The position numbers and the translations under genes are program-made. A stretch of 64,000 nt of DNA. It comes from Fulverythrobacter ferritrahens. Lineage in GTDB: Bacteria; Pseudomonadota; Alphaproteobacteria; Sphingomonadales; Sphingomonadaceae. The notes below the pieces were generated by a model. The model searched no databases, was not told where the DNA came from, and was given only the letters and a program-made list of their open reading frames with translations. Position 1 is the first letter of the stretch; each line of letters starts with the position of its first letter. Shown one piece after another: positions 1-9,000 of the stretch. Where the stretch lies: positions 434,001 through 498,000 of the forward strand of contig NZ_JACDXU010000001.1 in NCBI RefSeq assembly GCF_020539485.1, written 5' to 3'.

Positions 1-12
1 GCCCGCGCCGTT

Positions 13-93
13 CGTCATCCCGGCGAAAGCCGGGGTCGCTGGGCACTGCACGTCAGGATCGCAGCGGTCCCGGGTCAAGCCCGGGACGACGAA
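13..93. repeat. Composite hairpin repeat (REP-like)
   Basis: Two hairpins lie close together. The first has 6-bp arms (19-24 and 29-34) around a GAAA loop. The second has 8-bp arms (67-74 and 80-87) around a 5-nt loop. The ends, CGTCATCCCGG and GGGACGACG, resemble the short dispersed palindromic repeats common in sphingomonad intergenic regions (recollection, not searched). It lies just downstream of the gshA stop codon and may also act in transcript termination, although there is no T-run. Confidence 0.6.
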
Positions 94-97
94 GGTG

Positions 98-1468
98 TCA
101 GAAGCTCTCTTCGTAAACCCGCGTAATGTCGCCGGCCCAGGGGCCGTTATAGAGGTCCAGCAGGCGCTGGGCAGGGACAGTGCCGCTCTCTGCGATCTCG
201 AACAACTCGCCCAGATAGCCGGTTTCATTGTCGCCCGCCTGGTTCAGTTTTGCACGGGCCGAAAGGCCAGAGCGGGCGATGTCCAGAACTTCGCGGGCAA
301 TGTCCTTCAACTTGCGGCCGCCGGGAATGGGTGCGTCGAGCGCGAGCTTGGGCACTGCGTTGCGCAGGGCCTCCCGCTCTTCCATCGTCCAGTCCTTCAC
401 TACGTCCCATGCCGCGTCGAGCGCTGTCTGGTCATAGAGCAGGCCCACCCACAGGGCCGGAAGCGCGCAGATGCGGCCCCACGGCCCGCCATCGGCGCCG
501 CGCATCTCCAGGAAGCTCTTCAGGCGCACTTCGGGGAAAGCGGTGGAAAGGTGATCCTGCCAGTCGTCCTCGGTCGGCAATTCGCCGGGCAGGGCAGGCA
601 GTTCGCCCTTCAGGAAGTCCCGGAAGCTCTGGCCAGCCGCGTCGATATATTTCCCCTCGCGGAAGACGAAATACATCGGCACGTCGAGCATATAGTCGAC
701 ATAGCGTTCATAGCCGAAGCCATCCTCGAACACGAAGGGCAGCATGCCGGTGCGCTGCGGATCGGTGTCGGACCAGATGTGGCTGCGATAGGAAAGGAAG
801 CCATTGGGCTTGCCTTCGGTGAAAGGCGAATTGGCGAATAGCGCGGTGGCCAGCGGTTGCAGGGCCAGGCTGGTGCGAAACTTCTTCACCATGTCTGCTT
901 CGCTGCCATAGTCCAGATTGACCTGAATGGTGCAGGTGCGCAGCATCATGTCGAGGCCCATCGTGCCCACGCGCGGCATGTGGCGCATCATGATGGCGTA
1001 GCGGCCCTTGGGCATGACAGGCAGTTCTTCGCGCGTCTTGTCGGGCCACATGCCGAGGCCCAGGAAGCCGATGCCGAAGCGTTCGCCGATTTCCTTCACC
1101 TGCGCGAGGTGCCGTCCGGTTTCGGCGCAGGTCTGGTGCAAATTTTCCAACGGCGCGCCGGAAAGTTCGAGCTGGCCGGCAGGCTCGAGGCTGACCGCCC
1201 CATCGGTGCCGGACATGGCGATCACATTGCCGCCTTCCTCCACCGGCTCCCAGCCGTAGTTTCTGAGGGCCAGCAGCATGTCGCGGATGCCGTGGGGTTC
1301 GTCATAGGAGGGGGCGTGGTGATCGCTATGGGCGAAGACCAGCTTCTCATGCTCCGTGCCGATCCGCCACGCGCTAGCCGGCTTCTCGCCAGCCTGCATG
1401 GGGGCCACGAGTTGGTCGCGGCTTTCGATCAGCCGCTCCTCTCCATCTGACGCTGTGCGCGTGCTCAT
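98..1468 (-). CDS. gshA: Glutamate-cysteine ligase
   Basis: 456 aa, cytoplasmic. It joins glutamate and cysteine with ATP in the first step of glutathione synthesis. The protein matches the proteobacterial/plant-type ligase family (GCS2 fold): an N-terminal IGTEHEKLVF segment near residues 37-46, a glycine-rich substrate region, and the conserved MMLRTCTIQVNLDYG stretch near residue 175. Length is normal for this family. The gene stands alone on the minus strand; rsmE lies 52 bp upstream in the same direction, so the two may be co-transcribed. Glutathione supply fits the YghU-type glutathione transferase at 60.3-61.2 kb. The start is ATG at 1466-1468. Confidence 0.93.
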   Translation of the reverse strand: MSTRTASDGEERLIESRDQLVAPMQAGEKPASAWRIGTEHEKLVFAHSDHHAPSYDEPHGIRDMLLALRNYGWEPVEEGGNVIAMSGTDGAVSLEPAGQLELSGAPLENLHQTCAETGRHLAQVKEIGERFGIGFLGLGMWPDKTREELPVMPKGRYAIMMRHMPRVGTMGLDMMLRTCTIQVNLDYGSEADMVKKFRTSLALQPLATALFANSPFTEGKPNGFLSYRSHIWSDTDPQRTGMLPFVFEDGFGYERYVDYMLDVPMYFVFREGKYIDAAGQSFRDFLKGELPALPGELPTEDDWQDHLSTAFPEVRLKSFLEMRGADGGPWGRICALPALWVGLLYDQTALDAAWDVVKDWTMEEREALRNAVPKLALDAPIPGGRKLKDIAREVLDIARSGLSARAKLNQAGDNETGYLGELFEIAESGTVPAQRLLDLYNGPWAGDITRVYEESF

Positions 1469-1520
1469 AGCCGCGCCGTTAGGGCACTAAGGGGCGCTGC
1501 GCCAGCGCAAATTGTCAGTG

Positions 1521-2270
1521 TCATTCTTGCCAGTCTCCGGCAGCCGCCATCCACAAAGCGGAGGCTGCGATTGCGGCGGTTTCGCCGCGCAGGATGCGGG
1601 GCCCAAGCGTGATGGCGCTTGCGGCCGGATGAGCGCGGATTGCCGCGCGTTCACTATCGTCAAACCCGCCTTCGGGGCCCACCAGCAGCGCGGCGGGGGC
1701 CTGCCGTGCCCTGAAGGCGGGAAAGACAGGTTCTCCGCCCAACTCGTCGGCAAAGAACAGGGCGCGCGATGGGTCCCACCCTTTCAGCAGGGCGTCGAGC
1801 TTCACCGGCTCGGCTATGCGGGGCAGGGCAGTGCGGGCGCATTGCTCAGCGGCTTCGGCCACCAGCGCGCGGGCGCGTTCCAGATTGAGCTTGTCGGCCA
1901 CGCAACGCCGCGTCAGCACCGGCTGGATAACGCGCACGCCCAGTTCGGTCGCCTTTTCCAGTACGAGGTCGAAGCGGTCCTTCTTGAGAAGGGCGGCGCA
2001 GAGCGTGAAGTCGGGTACTTCTTCCCGCTCGCGCAGGTGTTCGGCCACTTCCAGCACCACGTCACGCTTGCCGCTGGAGGTAACGCGCGCGGCCCATTCG
2101 CCCGTCTCGTCATCGCACAGTATCACGATGTCGCCTTCTCCCACGCGCATCACGCGGGCGAGGTAATTGGCGGGATTGCCGTGCAGCGTCACCGGCGCCC
2201 CGGCCATCAGTGGACCGGGAACGAACAGGCGCGGCGCGCTGCGCGGCGGCCAGGCTGGCGTTGCGGGCAT
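1521..2270 (-). CDS. rsmE: 16S rRNA (uracil-1498-N3)-methyltransferase RsmE
   Basis: 249 aa SPOUT-class methyltransferase that methylates U1498 of 16S rRNA in the 30S subunit using SAM. The sequence shows an N-terminal PUA-like RNA-binding part (RLFVPGPL and following) and a C-terminal trefoil knot with the family signatures VGPEGGF and LGPRILRGETA. Its length is typical. A GAAGGA sequence lies directly before the ATG. It is followed by gshA on the same strand and preceded by the M20 peptidase gene 16 bp away, so the three may form a run of co-directional genes. Confidence 0.92.
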   Translation of the reverse strand: MPATPAWPPRSAPRLFVPGPLMAGAPVTLHGNPANYLARVMRVGEGDIVILCDDETGEWAARVTSSGKRDVVLEVAEHLREREEVPDFTLCAALLKKDRFDLVLEKATELGVRVIQPVLTRRCVADKLNLERARALVAEAAEQCARTALPRIAEPVKLDALLKGWDPSRALFFADELGGEPVFPAFRARQAPAALLVGPEGGFDDSERAAIRAHPAASAITLGPRILRGETAAIAASALWMAAAGDWQE

Positions 2271-2286
2271 TCCTTCGGCCTTGCGC

Positions 2287-3681
2287 TTACTTCAGCAGGG
2301 TGCGCAACAGCGTTTCCCACTGCTTCACGCCGGGATCGATCGTGTCGAGCGGCAGGCGTTCGTTCAGCCCGTGGGAGAATTCGTCATCCGCACGCATGAA
2401 AATGGCCGAAACGCCATAGCTGGGGATGCCCAGCGCACGGAAATACATGGAATCGCTGGCGCCCGCGCTCATCTGCGGAACGATGGTAAGGCCGGGCACG
2501 CGCTCGTGAACGGCTTTGGAAACGGCGTCCATCACATCCTTGCGCAGCGGGCTTTCGGGCGACTCGATCGATCCATCATCCATCATTTCCAGAGTCACGC
2601 GTGGATCACCGATCACCTGCTTCAGGATTTCGCCTGCCTGCGCGCGAGAAGTGCCAGGGAAGATGCGGCAATTGATATTGGCGGTGACGGATTGCGGCAG
2701 GGCATTGGCCGCATGGCCGCCATTCACCATGGTCGGTACGCAGGTGGTGCGCACCAGCCCGACATATTCGGAACGGGAGGAAAGCAGGTCCGACGCGGCC
2801 TTGTCGGTGGGGTCGGCGGCAAAGGCCCGCATTGCAGCGGCCACATCGGCAGGCGCGGCTTTTGCAGTGCCTTCCCAATAGGCCTTGGTCAGCGGGCTGA
2901 GCTGGGCCGGGAAGCGATAGGCGTCTACCTTTGCCAGCGCGCGGGACATGGCCCCGATGGCGTTGAAGCTGCCCGGCCGGCTGGAATGGCCGCCTTCATC
3001 GGTGACGGTCAGCTTGAAATCGGCATAGGATTTTTCTGCGGCCTGCACGCTGTAGACGATGGGCTTGAAGTCGCTGGACAATTCACCGCCGCCGCCATCG
3101 CCATTCAGCACCAGTTCCGCATTCTTCAGCGTTTCGGCCAGCTTCGCGGTGGAGCGCATCAGCGTCTCTTCATCGCCTGAAATGCCCAGCACCAGATCGC
3201 GCGAGGGCACCCAGCCTGCGCGCTTCAGCTTGAGCACGGTGGCCATGATCATGGAAAGGTCGCCCTTGTTGTCGACCGATCCACGCCCGAAGACATAGCC
3301 ATTTTCCACCAGGGCGGTGAAGGGATCGCGCTCCCAATCCTCGGGCCGGGCTTCGACCACATCGAGATGGACGTTGATCACCACCGGCTTCGCTGCGCGG
3401 TCCTTGCCGGGATAGCGCGCCATGAAATAGCCGGTGTCGGTGCCTTCCACCGGGGTGAAGGAAATGTCCTTGGGATCGAAGCCGCCGGCCACCAGCCGCG
3501 CGGTGAGCTTTTCTGCCAGCTTGGGCACATTGCCGCGACCGGCCACGGTGGGCACGTCCACCGCTTCCTTCAATATCTCCAGCGCTTCCTTCCCGGCGGG
3601 AGTCGCAGGAACGGATTGCGCCTGCGCCGCGGCCGGCAGGGTGAGAGCCAGGGCGGAAATGGCGAAAGGAAGCAGACGCAT
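2287..3681 (-). CDS. M20 family metallopeptidase, secreted
   Basis: 464 aa from the ATG at 3681; an open frame extends upstream, but this start gives a clean signal peptide (MRLLPFAISALALTLPAAAQAQ). M20/M28-type di-zinc exopeptidase: HLDVV (His105, Asp107), the GRGSVDNKGD motif around residue 137 with the bridging Asp, and SGDEE around 171 with the catalytic Glu. A central lid/dimerisation domain follows. Family members cleave small peptides or acylated amino acids; the substrate cannot be told from sequence. The signal peptide places it in the periplasm. It diverges from ubiA across a repeat-containing 147-bp spacer. Confidence 0.88.
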   Translation of the reverse strand: MRLLPFAISALALTLPAAAQAQSVPATPAGKEALEILKEAVDVPTVAGRGNVPKLAEKLTARLVAGGFDPKDISFTPVEGTDTGYFMARYPGKDRAAKPVVINVHLDVVEARPEDWERDPFTALVENGYVFGRGSVDNKGDLSMIMATVLKLKRAGWVPSRDLVLGISGDEETLMRSTAKLAETLKNAELVLNGDGGGGELSSDFKPIVYSVQAAEKSYADFKLTVTDEGGHSSRPGSFNAIGAMSRALAKVDAYRFPAQLSPLTKAYWEGTAKAAPADVAAAMRAFAADPTDKAASDLLSSRSEYVGLVRTTCVPTMVNGGHAANALPQSVTANINCRIFPGTSRAQAGEILKQVIGDPRVTLEMMDDGSIESPESPLRKDVMDAVSKAVHERVPGLTIVPQMSAGASDSMYFRALGIPSYGVSAIFMRADDEFSHGLNERLPLDTIDPGVKQWETLLRTLLK

Positions 3682-3715
3682 GGGGTGATCCTCGAACGGG
3701 ACGAACGGAAGCCCT

Positions 3716-3756
3716 ATGTTGCGCGATGCGTTGCCTTGCGCAACCCATGTTGCGCG
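3716..3756. repeat. Direct and inverted TTGCGC repeats in divergent promoter
   Basis: ATGTTGCGCG occurs twice (3716-3725 and 3747-3756). The second copy also forms a perfect inverted repeat, GCGCAAC (3738-3744) and GTTGCGC (3749-3755), around CCAT. It sits between the M20 peptidase start (minus) and ubiA (plus), so a regulator-binding role is possible. No known operator is recognised. Confidence 0.45.
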
Positions 3757-3828
3757 GGGGAAGTGGTGCCGAACAGTCTTGCCGCGCACTTCTTTCGTAC
3801 CACCGGCGAATGAGCTAGGGCGAGGGCC

Positions 3829-4746
3829 ATGACCCAACCCGCACCGGCCAGCGACATCGTTCCTGACAGCGAGCACAGGGGCATAGTCGCCCGGCTGCCC
3901 TTGCCGCTACGCGACTATGCGCTGCTGGCCAGATTTGACCGGCCCATCGGCTGGTGGCTACTGTTCTGGCCCGGCGCATGGAGCGTGTGGCTGACGGGGG
4001 CAGGCGTGCAATGGCAGCTGCTATTGTGGATGCTGCTCGGCTCCATCGCCATGCGCGGGGCGGGCTGTGTCTATAATGACATCGTGGATGCCGATATCGA
4101 CCGGCAAGTCGCGCGCACTGCCAAGCGCCCCGTTGCCAGTGGGCGGGTGAGCAAGACAGGTGCGTGGATCTGGCTTCTGACGCTGTGCGCCGTGGGGTTG
4201 GTGGTGCTGCTGCAATTGCGGCCGCTGGCGCAACTCGTCGCGCTGGGCAGCCTGGCACTGGTGGCGGCCTATCCCTTCATGAAACGGATCACAGGCTGGC
4301 CGCAGGCATGGCTGGGGCTGGTATTCACCTGGAGCGCGCCCGTTGGCTGGATCGCCTTGCGGGGCGACCGGCTGGACGTGCTGGCCGCGCTCTATGCCGG
4401 GGCGATCCTGTGGTGCATCGGCTATGACACGATCTACGCCCTGCAGGACCGGGAAGACGATGCGTTGGTGGGCATCGGCTCCAGCGCCTTGTCGCTGGGC
4501 AGCAATGTCCGCCTGGGCGTGGGGGCATTCTTCGGCGGTGCCGTGTTCTTCTTCGGGCTGGCGATCTGGCTGTTGCGGCAGGATTGGGTGGCGCTGCTGG
4601 CGCTGGCCCCGGCAGCGATCCATTTCGCATGGCAGGTGCTCACGCTCGATCCTGATGACGGGGCCAACGCGCTGCGCCGTTTCCGTTCCAACCGCTATGC
4701 CGGTTTGTTGGTCGCGGCGGCCTGTTTCGTGGCGGGGAATGCGTGA
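3829..4746 (+). CDS. ubiA: 4-hydroxybenzoate polyprenyltransferase UbiA
   Basis: 305 aa integral membrane prenyltransferase of ubiquinone synthesis; it attaches the polyprenyl tail to 4-hydroxybenzoate at the inner membrane. Both Asp-rich motifs that bind Mg-diphosphate are present: the NDxxDxxxD type at residues 83-91 (YNDIVDADID) and the second, DTIYALQDREDD, near residue 205. About eight hydrophobic segments surround them. Length is normal for the family. It is followed after 16 bp by a convergent VOC gene. Ubiquinone is also the likely electron acceptor for the SQR and donor for the bd oxidase encoded at 44-49.6 kb. Confidence 0.93.
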   Translation: MTQPAPASDIVPDSEHRGIVARLPLPLRDYALLARFDRPIGWWLLFWPGAWSVWLTGAGVQWQLLLWMLLGSIAMRGAGCVYNDIVDADIDRQVARTAKRPVASGRVSKTGAWIWLLTLCAVGLVVLLQLRPLAQLVALGSLALVAAYPFMKRITGWPQAWLGLVFTWSAPVGWIALRGDRLDVLAALYAGAILWCIGYDTIYALQDREDDALVGIGSSALSLGSNVRLGVGAFFGGAVFFFGLAIWLLRQDWVALLALAPAAIHFAWQVLTLDPDDGANALRRFRSNRYAGLLVAAACFVAGNA

Positions 4747-4762
4747 GCGGGCTGGGTGGGTT

Positions 4763-5149
4763 TCACAGATAGCTCACCACTTCGAACTCGATCCCGTCCC
4801 AATCGAAGAAATAAAACCGTCGGCCCGGTGGGTAATCGGCATGGTTGAACGGGATCAGGCCGGCCTCCACTACTACCTTCTCCGCCGCGTCGAGATCGTT
4901 AACGAGAAACCCGATATGGTTAAGCGGCGCACCTTTGGCATGGCGGCCACGCGGCACTTCATCGGTGTAGAGCGCGAGATAGGTCATCTCGTCTCCCACA
5001 TGGATCGTCCATCCGCCAAGCGCGGATTCCCCGCGCCAGCGTTCGTGCCAGCCGAGCAGATCCTGCAACAGGGCGGATGTCCGTTCGGGATCGGAGACCG
5101 TCAGATTGGCATGTTCGAGCTGCCCTGCGGGTCGATTTGTCAGTAACAT
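4763..5149 (-). CDS. VOC (glyoxalase-type) protein, likely SoxR target
   Basis: 128 aa single-module vicinal oxygen chelate protein. A beta-alpha-beta-beta-beta pattern runs from LEHANLTVSDPERT to the C-terminal GIEFEVVSYL. Candidate metal ligands are His in LEHAN, His in NHIGF and Glu in GIEFEV. VOC enzymes include glyoxalases, dioxygenases and antibiotic-binding proteins; the substrate is not evident. Divergent from soxR. A SoxR-type palindrome lies between a -35 and -10 that point at this gene, so induction by redox-cycling compounds is likely and a detoxification role is reasonable (inference). Confidence 0.82.
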   Translation of the reverse strand: MLLTNRPAGQLEHANLTVSDPERTSALLQDLLGWHERWRGESALGGWTIHVGDEMTYLALYTDEVPRGRHAKGAPLNHIGFLVNDLDAAEKVVVEAGLIPFNHADYPPGRRFYFFDWDGIEFEVVSYL

Positions 5150-5224
5150 ATAAAGGTTATTCCTTCATTCAATTGTCTTGCGCGGGCGTTAGCCATTGAA
5201 GGCAACGAATCGCTCGGCTTGCCC

Positions 5225-5255
5225 GTTGTGCAACCTCAAGCTAAGTTGAGGTCAA
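5225..5255 (-). promoter_or_regulatory. SoxR-controlled promoter for the VOC gene
   Basis: The 18-bp box CCTCAAGCTAAGTTGAGG (5234-5251) matches the SoxR consensus arms CCTCAA/TTGAGG. Read on the minus strand, TTGACC (5255-5250) and CACAAC (5230-5225) form -35 and -10 elements separated by 19 bp, the long spacer typical of MerR-family activated promoters. The box-to-element register equals that of the E. coli soxS promoter as I remember it. The box also lies 43 bp upstream of soxR. Confidence 0.8.
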
Positions 5256-5293
5256 GCTATCGGTTCGCCATACGGATCTTGGGGGATTCCTCG

Positions 5294-5734
5294 ATGGGCA
5301 ATGACCAATTGATTCCGATCGGAACTCTCGCACGCCGCACTGGCGTCGCGGTTTCGGCTATTCGCTTCTACGAATCGAAGGGATTGCTCACTTCGCTGCG
5401 AACCGGGGGCAACCAGCGGCGCTTCCTGCGCTCGGACATCCGGCGGGTCAGTTTCATCCTCGTCGCGCAGAAACTGGGGCTGGGCCTGGCGGAAATCGAA
5501 GCGGAACTGGCGCAATTGCCGCAGGGCCGCACTCCCACCATCAATGACTGGCAGCGCATCAGCCGTTCCATGCGCGTGGCGATCGACGAGAAGATCAAGC
5601 TGCTCACCCGCACCCGCAACCAGCTCGATCAATGTATCGGCTGCGGCTGCCTCAGCCTCCAGAAATGCCAGCTCTACAACAAGGAGGATCGCATGGCCGC
5701 GCGTGGCGCCGGGCCGCAGCTGGTATTGGGGTAG
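5294..5734 (+). CDS. soxR: Redox-sensing activator SoxR (MerR family)
   Basis: 146 aa. The N-terminal winged HTH (IGTLARRTGVAVSAIRFYESKGLL, residues 9-32) is MerR-type, followed by a dimerisation helix and a [2Fe-2S] cluster motif CX2CXCX5C at Cys114, Cys117, Cys119 and Cys125, the SoxR signature. SoxR is activated when redox-cycling drugs or superoxide oxidise the cluster. The ATG at 5294 was chosen because homologous sequence begins there; an open frame runs further upstream but crosses the SoxR box. No soxS is nearby, as is usual outside enterics, where SoxR acts directly on a small regulon; the divergent VOC gene is the obvious target. Confidence 0.93.
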   Translation: MGNDQLIPIGTLARRTGVAVSAIRFYESKGLLTSLRTGGNQRRFLRSDIRRVSFILVAQKLGLGLAEIEAELAQLPQGRTPTINDWQRISRSMRVAIDEKIKLLTRTRNQLDQCIGCGCLSLQKCQLYNKEDRMAARGAGPQLVLG

Positions 5735-5752
5735 GGGCTGGCTCTCCAAAGT

Positions 5753-6007
5753 GTGCTCACAGGGGAGTGCTGGGTAGGCCGGGCACCTGACCTTTCGACC
5801 ATCCAGAACCGGCTGTGGTTCACCCTGCGCCTTGGTTCATCCCCACATCGAGCGTTGCAACAGGCGTGGCGAGAGAGCGGGGCGGAGAGCTTCAGCTTCG
5901 AGCGGGTCGAGGAACCGGACGCGGGCAAGCTTGGCGTTGCGCTTGAACGCGTGATGGGCGAACGCCACGATTTTTGGTGCGAGCAGCTATCGCCGCAGCG
6001 AATTTGA
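5753..6007 (+). CDS. GIY-YIG-like protein, N-terminally truncated
   Basis: 84 aa from a GTG start. It reads ECWVGRAPDLSTIQNRLWFTLR, then SPHRALQQAWRESGAESFSFERVEE, which resembles the middle and end of small GIY-YIG-fold proteins of alphaproteobacteria (recognised by memory). The preceding GIY half is missing: 18 nt upstream in the same frame is the soxR stop codon, and the residues between (GLALQSVL) only loosely match a GIY strand. It therefore looks like a remnant left by a deletion next to soxR, or a short variant. There is no clear ribosome-binding site. It converges with smc. Confidence 0.5.
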   Translation: MLTGECWVGRAPDLSTIQNRLWFTLRLGSSPHRALQQAWRESGAESFSFERVEEPDAGKLGVALERVMGERHDFWCEQLSPQRI

Positions 6008-6019
6008 GCGGATGCGGTG

Positions 6020-9000
6020 CTACTCCGCCGCCAGCAATTGCTCGGCCCCGCCGAGGTCCACACTGACGAGGCGGCTGACGCCTTTCTCCACCATGGTCAC
6101 GCCGAACAGGCGATGCATGCGGCTCATGGTCACGGCATTGTGAGTGACAATCAGGTACCGGGTGTCCGTCTCCTGCGCCATGGCCTCCAGCAGGTCGCAG
6201 AAACGGTCGATATTCGCATCGTCCAGTGGCGCGTCCACTTCGTCCAGCACGCAGATCGGCGCGGGATTGGTGAGGAACAGGGCGAAGATCAGGGCCACGG
6301 CGGTCAGCGCCTGTTCCCCGCCTGACAGCAGAGTGAGAGACTGGAGCCGCTTGCCCGGCGGCTGTGCATAGATTTCCAGCCCCGCCTCCAGCGGATCGTC
6401 TGAATCCACCAGCGCCAGATGGGCCGCGCCCCCTTCGAACAGGCGAGTGAACAGGCGGCGGAAATGTTGGTCCACTTCCTCGAAAGCGGCGCGCAGGCGT
6501 TCGCGGCCTTCGCGGTTGAGATTGCCGATGGAGCCGCGCAGCCGGTTGACCGCTTCGGCCAGCTCTGCCTGCTCGGCGGCGCTGGTGCCATGCTCGGCCT
6601 CCATCCTGGTCAGTTCCTCGGCTGCGACGAGATTGACCGGTCCGATCCGTTCCCGCTCCCCGGTGAGGCGATCCATCGTCGCGCTTTCCTCGGCAGAATC
6701 GGCAACTTCATTGGCCTCGAACTGGAACCGGCCGCAGAGCAATGGTGGCGAGCATTGGAAGCGTTCGCCCGAAAGGCGGGACATTTCCTCGCGCCGTGCT
6801 TCCTCGTTCTCGGCGCGGGCGGCGGCCCCTGCGCGTTCCTCGCGGGCGGTGGACAGGGCCTCGTTCAACTGGGCGAGGCGGGCGTCGGCGGCTTGCGCCT
6901 GCTGGGTCACCTCGGCCAGCGCGGCTTCAGCCTTGGCGAGTTCCTCTGCCAGCCGGGCGCGTACTTCGCCGCCGCGTTCGATCTCGGCGATCAGCGATGC
7001 GGGCTTGGCCTCGATCACTGCGCGTTCCTCGGCGATTTCCTCGAAACGCCGCTCCATATCGGCCAGCCGCCGCGTGGCATCGCCCGCGCGCGCTTCCCAA
7101 CCCTTGATGTCAGCCGCCCGGCCAGCGCGGCGTTCCCGCGCGACGGCCAGCGCCTGATCATGCGCGGCCAGCGCGGCGGCTGCGGCCTGCATCCCGGTGC
7201 GTGATGCCTCGTGCTTCGCCTGAGCCGCCGCGAGCGTGGCCCGGCCGGTTTCAGGATCGGGCAGGGCGGCCCGCCTGGCCTGCGCGGCGGTAAGCTCCGC
7301 CTCGGCAATCTGGCGTTGTTCCGTAAGATCCGCCCTGGCGGAATCGAGTTCCACCAGACGGGCGGCATGGCGTTCGCGCGCGGCCTCTGCCTGATCGAGT
7401 GAGCGCAGAGCGGCACGTTCTGCCTCCGATGCCTGGGCGATCTCCCGCTCGACCGCCACCAAAGCCTGTTGCAGGGCGCTCAGTTCCGTTTGAGCGCTCT
7501 CCTGATTTTGTTGAGCGCTCTCCACAGCGGCTCGTTTGGCCGGAATCTGGCCCTCCAGCTCGGCAAAACGGTTTTCAGCTTCCAGTCGCGCGGCTTCGGC
7601 CGCTCCTTCGCCGCGTGCAAGGAAACCGTCCCAGCGGCGGAGAAAACCGTCCTTTGTCACCAGCCATTCGCCGGGTTTCAGCGCCCGGCCATCCTCGCTT
7701 TCCACGACATGCACCAGCGCCAGCCGCGCGGCCAGTTCTGGCGGACATTCCGGCACAAACGCTGCCAGAGTCCCGGAAACCGGCGGCGGAGCTTCGGCAC
7801 CTGCCCAGAAGCGGCCTTCGCTCCCGGCCTCGGGCGTGCCCAGCGGAGCCTTGGCATCGCGCCCCAGTACGGCGGCGAGCGCTCGTTCATATCCCGGCGC
7901 TGCACGAACCCTGTCCAGCGCGGCAGGCATCCCATGCTTGTTGGATGCCTGTTTGGCCCGCGCCTCACGATCGCGCTGCAAGGCATTGAATTCCCGTTCG
8001 ATCCCGGCAAATTCGGCCTTGGTCGCAGCCAGTGCGCTGGCCGTCTCGTCACGCAGGGCGGAAAGCTCGCTTTTGCGCTCCTGCCGGGCGGTCAGCCCTT
8101 CGCGCAGTTCAGCAAGGCGCCTGCCTGCATCTTCGGCAGACTGCTTTGCAAGAATAACAGCCTCTTCCGGATCGCCCGCACTGGCCAGCGCCGCGCGCAT
8201 ATCTTCCTGGCGGCGCATCTCGGCCTCAAGGCGGGAGAGGCGCGCGCTGGCCTGCGAAACTTCCGCCTCGGCCACGCGCCATTCTGCTTCGACGCCAGCA
8301 TGTTCCGCCGTCGCGCGGGCCAGGTCGAGCTCGGCGGAGCGCGCTGCGGCCTCCGCCCGTTCCGCAGCCAGCACGAAGGAAGGGCGGCGGGCCTCATCCT
8401 CCTGCAATTCCTTTTCCGAAGTGGCGAGTTCGGCCTGCAACCGGGCGAGGGCATCCGCCGCGTCGCGCGTCAGCCGGTCTGCTTCGCCCCGATCTTCCTC
8501 CAGCCGCTTCTGCTGGCGCTGGAGATCGGACAGCCGTTGTTCCGCGGCTTCCAGCTGCGTGGTGAGGGCGGCCATGCGATGGCCATGAGCGGTGGAATCG
8601 TCCCGTCGGTCAGCCAGTTCCTCGCGCGCGTCGGCCAGTTTCTGGGCGAATTCGGCCTGAGCTTTCTGGGCGGCGGTGGTTTCCTTCTGCGCAGTGGCAA
8701 CGCGCTCCTCAGCGGCTTTCGCGGTCTTGCGGGCCTCATCCGCGGCAGCGGCGGCATCGCGCCAGCGGGCGAAGAGCAGGCGTGCCTCAGCCAGCTGGAT
8801 CTTTTCCGACAATGCCTTGTAGCGTTCGGCCTGTTTGGCCTGGCGGCGCAACGAGGCGATCTGCGTGTCGAGCCCCGCCATCAGATCTTCCAGCCGGGCG
8901 AGGTTCGCTTCTGTCTGCCGCAGCTTGCTCTCTGCATCGCGGCGGCGGACATGGAGACCGGCGATACCAGCCGCCTCTTCCAGCATCATGCGCCGTTCGG

